NCBI GenBank assembly: GCA_032622095.1
Contig: CP136063.1
Coordinates: 25,980,987-26,044,986, forward strand
Direction: 5' to 3'
Length of the DNA stretch: 64,000 nt
Source of the DNA: Siphonodentalium dalli
Taxonomy: Eukaryota > Mollusca > Scaphopoda > Gadilida > Siphonodentaliidae
A program made the position numbers and the translations under genes. Numbering within the stretch: the stretch's first letter is position 1; every line of letters starts with the position of its first letter. Shown here piece after piece: positions 56,213 through 64,000 of the stretch. Under the pieces are notes generated by a model. It searched no databases, had not been told where the DNA came from, and saw nothing but the letters and a program-made list of their open reading frames with translations.

Positions 56213-56835
56213 CAAATTGTGACTGTTGGTTATCAACCATGTTACTTAATCAACTTGCAACTAAAATTAATGTTATAATCTGGTTGTCCCAGTACCTTGT
56301 GGGTTATTACATATTAATTTTAAAGGATGCCAAAAGCGTATCCTGCCATGTTTTGAATGGAAATGCACAGAAACGGAACTGAGCGGGAGCATATTATTTG
56401 ACTACTGTCGCACATTAGCATCAACATTGATTGACTCAATACATGGTGTATGTCGAAATGGCAGCCAAGAAATGACTGTGTGGTGATGTGAGGAGAATAG
56501 TTATACAATGAGTGGCTATATGGTAATGGGTGGGGTCCACATTGAGATGTATGGATGTATTATGAGTGGCCATGTATACACGGAAGCTGCATGGAGTGGC
56601 TATATGGTTATTGAAGTGGTGTATGGGTATAACAAGAGTAATCACATAGTTGTGTGTTGTTTATATGTGGAGTGACTGTTTGGTCATGTCCGGGTGCACA
56701 CGACGGTGCACCTTGGGTTTGTTGGCTGTATGATCATGGGTGGAGTGTATCGACAAAGGGAGCGGTTGTATGCTTTTGGGCAATGTGTATAGGTGTATAT
56801 GGAATGACTATGAGCATGATTGTTGAAGTGTATAT
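56213..56835. repeat. 3' flank of ZNF-D with GT-rich repeat shared with ZNF-B
   Basis: From about 56460 the same GT-rich words as at 24720-25050 appear in the same order (GAGTGGCTATATGG, GTGTATGGGTATAACAAGAG, GGAGTGACTGTTTGGTCATG, GGAATGACTATGAGCATG), ending GTTGAAGTGTATATAC where a LINE has inserted. Similar sequence resumes at 58367-58500. Confidence 0.8.
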
Positions 56836-56837
56836 AC

Positions 56838-58366
56838 ATACATAACATAACATAACATTTTTATTGACATAATACACCCACGCGGGGCAGTTGTCATAAT
56901 ACAGATAATTTAAACACAAGTCAAGACAATTTCATATAAAATATATATATAACATGTATTTGTAACTCAACACTATATTCTCATTTATTTGCGGAAAACT
57001 GCCGAACCATGTTACAGATCAGATTGCATATACTCGGGTGTTCAGCCTTCATAAGGAATATGAACTTTTCTATTTCATCAAAGTTTACGAAAATTGGTTG
57101 GTGAACTCCTATTTCAGTGAAGTATCTCTTCCGCAAATGGTTATGTTTTTCACATCTCATTATAAAGTGTTCTTCCGTTTCAATTTCATTTGCTTCACAT
57201 TTTTTACATATGCGTTTCTCGTAAGGTATTTTTGGCTGAGCGTGTCGCCCAACCTCTACCTGCAACTTATGATTGCTTACTCTAAGCTTACTGAAACACG
57301 ATCTCGTATAAAAATTAGTAATTTGGAGTAAGTATGGTTCAATTTCATATTGTTCTTTGAAACAACGATACGTTCTTAATTTATTCATACCATTTTTCTT
57401 GTTGTCATCGAATATTTCGTTTTTGAACGTTAGAATATGAACGCATTTTAATTCTTCCCGGACTTTATTGAGATATTCCAGCGATAGGTTATTCTCTAAA
57501 TCGCTTATTTTTGGCATGCGAAGTGCTTCTGCCAAAAACGGTGGAATTATATATTCCTCGCATATTTGGGCAGAATTCTGACGTAACATATTCGGTTTTC
57601 TTTCAGACAGTTTAAGCATATATCTTACAGCATTCATTATCGCATCATGTGCTATCGGAAATCTGCCCAATTCTGCTCTTGTCGCGTGATTAGACGCCAT
57701 TCTATTTAAACCCAACACTGATTTACAAAATTTAACATGTGTAATTTCACATGGAATAGATTCGAGCTTGTTAATATTAATATGCGATGCCCATATTTCG
57801 CAACCATATAAAACGATAGGTTTTATCAGCTTGTCAAATAGTTTACACCAAATGCTTACTGAGAAAATTTCATGTTTGCGCAAGGATGACATTAAACTAT
57901 ACATTGCTTTTAACCCTTTGTTGTTAACATCTATCTGGGCTTTGCAAAATTTTCCATTCGCACAAAATTTAATACCAAGATAGGTATATTCCTTAACTGT
58001 TTCCAACGGAGTGTTGCTTAATTTAAAGGCAGTTAGTTTTTTTGTTGCTCGTTTCCTGAATATCAGGCATTTAGTTTTCTGAAGATTCACTTCTACTTTG
58101 TTCCTTATGCTGTAATTCTCCAATTTATTCAAACATCTTTGCATACCTTCACCAGTTTCAGATAGCATAACCAGATCATCTGCAAATAGCATATGACTTA
58201 GAGATTTTTCGCCAACTTTAACCGGTTTGCACGAATCATCAAATTCGGCGCTAATGTCATCAATAAATATTTTGAAAATTGTGGGAGAAATAATACATCC
58301 TTGTCTAACGCCAATATTTGAAATCATATGAGGCCCATAACATGTGTTGCTTGTTGGTCTTTGGCT
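56838..58366 (-). mobile_element. Young 5'-truncated LINE
   Basis: The 3' tail at 56838-56868 is a CATAACATAACATAACA repeat (TGTTATG on the minus strand). The 5' truncation is at about 58366, within RT. It is inserted in the GT-rich flank repeat of ZNF-D, which continues on the other side. It belongs to the same broad group as the LINE at 26-31 kb but is a different subfamily. Confidence 0.85.
56981..58366 (-). pseudogene. C-terminal half of LINE ORF2, uninterrupted
   Basis: About 461 codons without stop or frameshift: NIGVRQGCIISPTIFKIFID, FADDLVMLSETGEGMQ, LETVKEYTYLGIKF, KLIKPIVLYGCEIW, AELGRFPIAHDA, MNKLRTYRCFKEQ and the C-x2-C-x9-H-x4-C knuckle (CKKCEANEIETEEHFIMRC), ending VRQFSANK. 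The endonuclease and the first half of RT are missing, so it is inactive by truncation. The roughly 30 residues before it in the open frame are flank sequence. Confidence 0.85.
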
Positions 58367-58689
58367 GGCGTGTGAGTATATATGAAGTGCCATTGTGGTA
58401 GGGATGTATATGGCAATCATGTATATGATTATTTTCTGTTGCTGATATATTGTCATATGTGAGTGTATATGTATTAGTGTAATGACTTATCGACAAAATT
58501 TTGTCATATTGGAACGGACTGGCCAAAAGTGCCATTTTTTATATTATGTCAAATTGTGTGTGCTCTTTCAGAAAGTGAACTAGAAACAGGTTTCTGATCA
58601 ATATTATTAACCCTTGTTTCAGTATAAATCCAAGATGACCGCCAAATTCAATAATTATTTCACAATGGTGTTCCAACTGGTATAAAATT

Positions 58690-59660
58690 TAAGGCACATG
58701 CCCAATGAAGGCTTCACTTCATTGTACCCGGCATTATCATATTTTGAAGATAGTAGCAACCCAGACTAAACAAATTTGAAATTTATCACTTTTTGAACGA
58801 AAAAATGACATTTTGTCATAAAATCATTCTCTTTTCAATTATTTCGGAATAACAAATGGGACAATTTCTCAAAACTGTTTCAATGTAGATCAAAGATTAC
58901 GATCTGAACAATTTCAGAAATGTATATTGCAAACAAAACATACAAAATCTAGGACGAATTCGCAACCATATTTTAAAATTTTGGATTATGTTACCTCTCA
59001 CCCCAAAAATCAATTTAGAACATGGATGAGACTCTATAAAGGACAATATTCAATCACATTTCTATATATGTAATTGCAATTACAAACACAATGACCAAAG
59101 TTGAAATTTACAACTTTTTCGACTAAAACATATGCAATTATGTAATAAAATCCTCATCATTTCAAATATTTTGCTCCAATAAATGTTCATTTACTCAGAT
59201 GATATTTGCGATAGTTCACCATCTTTGGACTTATATGTTTTGGAGATATATACTGAAATCAATGAATACACCGTATGTGGCTAATATGTAACAACGTTTC
59301 AGAAAATTTGGTTTATGTTACCCTCACCCCAAAAATGTGACTTTGTTGTAAGGATTCAATAAATCTTTAGTTAAATCTTATAAAGTCAGTTTGTCGAACC
59401 CAGTTCATCATATATGATAATGTAACAACCTTATTGTTAATTGTTAGTATACCGTTGAAATTAACAATCGTGTGCCTAATATATATAGCAATTATATTTG
59501 ATGGTAAAAATACCCATCATTTCAAATATTTTCAACCAATATAAGGGCAATTTCTCAAACATTTTCAAAGATAATATGCAATATGCAGTCTTAAAAGTTT
59601 TGAAAATGAGTGTCAAATACAACACATTTAACGGTGTATGCATGTCATGTCTTGGTGAAA
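58690..59660. repeat. Diverged satellite, unit 326-354 bp, three copies
   Basis: The landmark TGAAATTTA/AC(A)ACTTTTT recurs at about 58777, 59103 and 59457, and ATGTTACC(T)CTCACCCCAAAAAT at about 58985 and 59313; CATCATTTCAAATATTTT occurs at 59152 and 59513. Units are strongly diverged and non-coding. Confidence 0.72.
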
Positions 59661-59924
59661 TAGAATAAAATTATAAAAATCTATTATACCATTAACAGAT
59701 ATATTTGAAAGTCCTGACCCAACATCACCGACTTAAATTAATATGTAGTCCACAATCGGGTGCATATATATATATATATAGACATGTATTTGAGAACGCA
59801 ACTTTTAATTTGTCCATCAATAATACACATAATATAAAGATGGTCTATCTTTGTTTATACTCTGTTCTCAAATGCATGTTTGTTTTGTTATACATGTATA
59901 CCAATAATGTCTATTGTTGTGACT

Positions 59925-60149
<225 letters not shown>

Positions 60150-61697
60150 AACTTGATGGACCATTCAAACAAAATTGCAGCATTCGGTCCAAGTTTGTTT
60201 GATTCAAACTGGACCTCAATGGGCTACACAACAGTTTCATTGCAGAAAAGGCGCTTTCATCATTCGATGTGGACGACGGAAATAGAAGCGACATTTCAAA
60301 TAACCGCAGACAGTCAATAGTGTCACGTCCGTTGCTTCGCATTTGTTTGAATACAGTAGATCCATCGACGGGATGGTTGTCGATGTACGCTGCAACATCA
60401 GCCTGTTTCAGTTTGTTGTGACGTACCAGTGCTGATGTCTCGTGTCGCAAATCCTGCTGACTCCTCTTGGTACTCTCGTTAAAATCACTAAGAAATGATT
60501 CTATATCCTGTGTGACGGATGTTTTTTCGATGACTGATGGTGATGTGATCGTCCCACTATCATCTGTGTCTATCTGGGGGTTGCCATAATATTGTGTTAA
60601 GGCTGTGATGGAAGTACCACGCTCTTCGTCGGACATCCCGTTTGCCGGAGAGAATGCATCGAAAAGTGGCACCACGTCACTGTCAGCAGACATTGCCTCA
60701 TCCAACTCCACAATCAGCGAATCCAAGAATGGAACTCCCGTCTCTTTGATAAACTTCCGGATCCCATCGGCCGGGTCATCGTTAAAATGTGTGAGAAGAA
60801 CTTCATCGAGTTGTGTTAATTCTGGGTACTCCTTGATTAAATGAACAAACACTAGCGCTAGGCGATGGTTTTTGCAGTTGATGTAAATAGCATGTGGTGA
60901 CAGATGATGAATTCGTTTCTGCAATCCAGTCTTATTGCCGTTCATCGTATTTGTCCCATCGAAACCTGTGAATAATATATTAGTAATGGGAATGGACTTC
61001 TTTCGCAGAGAGTCTACAATTTCTGAAAGAAGAGCCTCGGCACCTTTCTCTCCGACAACTTTTACAATGTCAACGTATTCTTATTTGACATCATGTGTGA
61101 GTGTGTCCACATAACGTCGGTGCTCTCGTCTGCGAGGAGAGTGAATCCTGAGCAACAGGTGATACCGTCAAGAGTGTCTTTCTCGATGCAATAGTTAATT
61201 TCATCCAGGTAGCCTTCAACGGATGTAGAGGACAGATATGTCGTGTTGGGTGGCATTGTTCTAACATGTCTCTCTTGGTCAGATTCACAAAGATCGTTTG
61301 CGATAAACTGAATGAGATCTTCAAAGTTAAACTTCACGGCCCATTTCTTACGCGTCATAAAGTAAGTTGTCTTGATTAGCTTCGCAATAACACGTTTTTC
61401 CCACTCGCCGTCCTCTTGCCTCCTTGTTGCATCGGACCTTTGCAGGTGTGTAACAATGGTACCTCGTTGTCGTATCGTGGCCTGCATCTCCGTTTGGTTG
61501 GCCGTTGATCGCTGGTGTTTGGTGCTGGCTAGATGGGTGTCCAACACCCTGCGTGGGTGACCATCTTCTTTAACAGCCTTTTTGCGCCACCATTGATCCC
61601 CTCCTATGCTGAAAGCCTCGCAGGTTTTGCACATCCACCCACTCTGGACGGGATCAAAGTAGAGCCATTTATACAGTACCATCAAGTGGGCGTGGGT
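60150..61697 (-). pseudogene. Exon C: hAT transposase core with internal deletion
   Basis: A TTF-type finger (WLYFDPVQSGWMCKTC, THLASTKHQRS) at the N-terminus; then NTTYLSSTSVEGYLDEI and the first catalytic region LLADESTDV. A frameshift near 61100 and a TAA at 61081-61083 follow, then EYVDIVKVVGEKGAEALLSE, LFTGFDGTNTMNGNKTGLQK and NCKNHRLALV. The middle of the catalytic domain is mostly missing, replaced by an Asp/Ser-rich stretch, and the hAT C-terminal dimerisation motif is present (LLFPSSTSNDESAFSAMK, LRSSLNQTNLDRMLQF). ZNF862/KIAA1586-like proteins are the closest relatives I recognise. It cannot be an active transposase. Confidence 0.78.
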
Positions 61698-62390
61698 CTG
61701 AAAGAAAGGATGGGAATGCTTTAAGCCTTATCGAATTAAAAAAAACTAATTTAAATTTTAAACCATGGCAGATGCAATGCATTTAATAATACTATTAGTA
61801 CTTAGTACATTCATTGTACAAATTGTATATAGAAAATTACATTTTTAACAAGAGCATAGGGCCATTACTTATACTTTTGGAAAATATTCTAATTCAAAAA
61901 AGTAAAAAACAAGACTGTCAAAGACTGTGGGGTCGCTCACCAGACTGCAAAGACTGATAAAACTGGGACTCTGGAGACCATAACAGTCAGAACTTTTCAT
62001 AATCACTTTAAAAGAAGTAGATCTAAACAGCATATGTGGCTAGAGAGGCTTCATTTCGATCGGTGAATATCTACCTTTAAATTACCAATGGAACACCACT
62101 GATCACATGGGATAAAATTCCATTCACAAAGCCACCATCAGCTACCAGTATGACATAGAGATAATTAATGATGGCACAAACATTTTTCAGAGCAATACCA
62201 ATGTATTGTGTTACTCCTACATCTGTGATCAAAACAAGGATTTTAATGGGGTGAAGTAGGCAGAGATAATATGTTATGGTACAGCATGGTGTGGCAGGGA
62301 CCTGTCGGTGGTGGGTGGGGGTGGGTAGCTGTGATATATCTAAAAATAAAATCAAAGATCAAAATGCAAAAATGTATTTTTGTGTATTTA
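61698..62390. other. Intron sequence of the hAT gene
   Basis: A+T-rich with no recognised gene. The polypyrimidine tract and acceptor of exon C are at 61698-61712. Confidence 0.5.
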
Positions 62391-62936
62391 GAGTTATGTC
62401 CCTGGCTCTGCCCCTATTTGACCCAGCGACCCAATTTGGAAAAAAAATCTGAACTCCAGTCACCCATTAGGTCCCTCCGTACCAAATATAGGCTAAACCG
62501 GCCCAATCTTTCTTGAGAAGATGTCATTCTAAGAATTACTATGAGGAATAGAGTTATGGCCCTGGTTTCTCAACCAATCAACATGGATACCCCATTTAAA
62601 CAAATATGAACCCTAGTCATTGAAGAACCCTTCATACCAAATATAAGCTAAATCGGACCAATAGTTCCAGACAATAAGTTGTTTTAAGAAATACTATGGA
62701 GGGAAAGAGTTATGGCCCTAGCTTCGCAACTATTTGACCCAGTGACCACATTTGAACAAATCTGAATGGGAGTCACCTAGGGAACATCCACACCAAATAT
62801 GAACCCATTCCGTCCAATGGAATCAGAGGAGAAGATGTTCAAATAATTGTTGACGGACGGATGGGCGGACGGACGAGTAGTGATGACTATAGCTTCACCG
62901 GAGACTTCGTCTCAGGTGAGCTAAAAACCTGGGAAG
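62391..62936. repeat. 158-bp tandem repeat ending in a hairpin, mollusc-type
   Basis: Three diverged units start GAGTTATGGCCCTG at 62391, 62551 and 62707. After GACGGACGGATGGGCGGACG the element ends in a stem GCTTCACCGGAGAC-TTC-GTCTCAGGTGAGC followed by TAAAAA. I recall similar endings (GGTGAGCTAAAA) widely in bivalve and gastropod genomes. A 3' hairpin followed by CTAA would also suit a Helitron-like terminus. Confidence 0.7.
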
Positions 62937-63083
62937 CATATAAATTACTGTAACTCATTTGACCGAACTCATATTCCAACTTGACCTCAGTCCTGTATTA
63001 CATTATTGGTTCTTTTTCAAGTTTATTTTTTTGGTAGTCAACATCATTTTATTTTAATGTTTTTAAATAAAATATTGTCTTAC

Positions 63084-63206
63084 CTCCTTACCACGGCGAT
63101 GATCAAGCTGAATGGGTACATATTCATTTGAACTTTCTGATTCGTCACTGCTGTCCTCCCTTGGGGGTGGGGATTCGCTTGATTGGTGTGTTGCATGCTG
63201 TGTTAT
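63084..63206 (-). pseudogene. Exon B of the hAT-type gene
   Basis: 41 codons in phase 0: ITQHATHQSSESPPPRED, SSDESESSNEYVPIQLDHRR, GKE. There are two possible donors (at 63083 and 63091); the first keeps phase 0 with exon C. Its end (SSDESxSSNEYVPI...RR) resembles the end of exon A (SSDESSIHTNVPI...RR), suggesting exon duplication. Confidence 0.55.
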
Positions 63207-63691
63207 CTACAAATATTATTAACATTATTATTTAATTATTCATACTCCGAAAGAAACTTCAAAATCAAATTATTTATTCTCAATAGACATTAATTGAGAA
63301 ACCAAAAAAAAACATTCAATAATAATTGGTTGGTTGTGAATATAGTTTGGAATTGAATATAATTTATTAATTTAATACACATGTGTAGCATTAATTGTAT
63401 TGAATTTGTGAACACACATGAAAATAAATGTTATTGTGTTAGTCATGAAACTTGTCGGATGTTGAGAACAAATTATTTTACCATGATATTGACTTGTTGT
63501 AAGGTTTATATATATTTAAATCAACAATATAAATAAACTTCTAAATGGGTTGGCATTTCTAATAAACTATATAATTATTATTATCGATTCATATGGATCA
63601 TTGAGACATTTAAAAATGGGTGCTTTGTATTTTATTTATGTTTATATAATATTGTGATTTTGTTGAATAAATTATCATCGCGTTGTCTTAC
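63207..63691. other. Intron between exons A and B
   Basis: A+T-rich, no repeats recognised. Confidence 0.5.
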
Positions 63692-64000
63692 CTGCTCATC
63701 ACGGCGGCAACCAATGGGTACATTTGTGTGAATTGAACTTTCATCACTGCTAGCAATGTCACTGACAGTGGCATGGACACTTTGAGGTGTGGATTCACTA
63801 CTGGCCGCAGTGGCAGTCGCACTAGCAAGACGACGCATTTTCTCGGCTTAGGGTTTTATCTCATGTTCATCAACAGCAACGGAAGCAACTGCTTTATCAC
63901 GATCACTTGTATCAGCGTGAATGTCACTAGTAGCACTACTACATGTACTGGGCTTGTTACTACTATCAGCAACAGAACCTCCAAAAAATGTTGTTATTTT
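63692..64000 (-). pseudogene. Exon A of the hAT-type gene, cut by the window edge
   Basis: Reads ITTFFGGSVADSSNKPSTC and a Ser/Thr/Asp-rich stretch, meets TAA at 63848-63850, then continues in the same frame from MRRLASATATAASSES to VPIGCRRDEQ and a consensus donor. ITTFF-type starts are common in ZNF862-like proteins. Either translation starts at 63838 or the TAA is a disabling mutation. Confidence 0.55.

Larger units (their letters stand above)
60150..64000 (-). mobile_element. hAT-type (ZNF862-like) transposase gene with introns, partial
   Basis: Three exons can be joined on the minus strand, all in phase 0: exon A (64000 to 63692, continuing beyond the window), exon B (63206-63084) and exon C (61697-60150). 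The junctions are GAGCAG|GTAAGA to TTTGTAG|ATAACA, and AAGGAG|GTAAGA to TTTCAG|ACCCAC. Terminal repeats were not found: the left edge abuts the zinc-finger fragment at 60149 and the right edge is outside the window. The intron between B and C holds another repeat. Confidence 0.72.

Overview
This is nuclear DNA from a marine invertebrate animal, most likely a lophotrochozoan and plausibly a mollusc. The evidence is spliced, A+T-rich DNA with no operons, a density of transposons typical of invertebrate genomes, C2H2 zinc-finger arrays, a tRNA-derived SINE, a DIRS-type retrotransposon, and an intronic repeat ending in a hairpin plus GGTGAGCTAAAA, a repeat tail I associate from memory with bivalve and gastropod genomes. 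Species and phylum are inferences. I see no rRNA gene, no convincing tRNA gene and no conserved housekeeping gene.

Layout. 1-4.5 kb: minisatellite and anonymous DNA. 4.6-7.2 kb: a badly decayed member of a widespread invertebrate repeat-protein family (Cys-rich N-terminus, C-terminal CXC domain), itself interrupted by a transposon with a 7-bp target duplication. 8.7-13.3 kb: a run of diverged tandem repeats. 13.6-15.1 kb: zinc-finger gene ZNF-A (broken). 15.5-21.1 kb: a 5-kb DIRS-like tyrosine-recombinase retrotransposon sitting inside a 34-bp minisatellite. 21.3-22.6 kb: Ty3/Gypsy remnant. 23.0-24.2 kb: ZNF-B. 25.07-25.24 kb: an array of eight 20-bp palindromes. 26.2-31.2 kb: a nearly full-length LINE with an SGNH-esterase ORF1 and an EEP/RT ORF2. 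31-42 kb: many nested copies of a TTAA-flanked MITE family (about 506 bp, about 125-bp terminal inverted repeats) hosting a SINE, a hAT relic, a foldback element and a second MITE; a TGEKP-linker zinc-finger pseudogene lies at 34.5-36.1 kb. 42.1-44.3 kb: an 805-bp perfect-sized inverted repeat. 44.4-47.6 kb: an A-B-A-B-A composite tandem array. 48-51.5 kb: a LINE split by a TTAA MITE, which is itself split by another LINE. 55.3-56.2 kb: ZNF-D, the only clearly intact zinc-finger gene besides ZNF-B. 56.8-58.4 kb: a young 5'-truncated LINE. 60-64 kb: an intron-containing hAT-type (ZNF862-like) transposase gene on the minus strand, running off the window.

How it fits together. The host-like content is a small family of DNA-binding zinc-finger genes (ZNF-A, -B, -D) that were duplicated together with about 230 bp of 5' flank, in two cases with a hairpin-forming palindrome just upstream and in two cases with a GT-rich 3' flank. 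Almost everything else is mobile DNA, with a readable order of nested insertions. Whether the zinc-finger proteins act on the surrounding repeats is speculation; nothing in the sequence tests it. All homology statements rest on motif recognition by eye, not on database searches.
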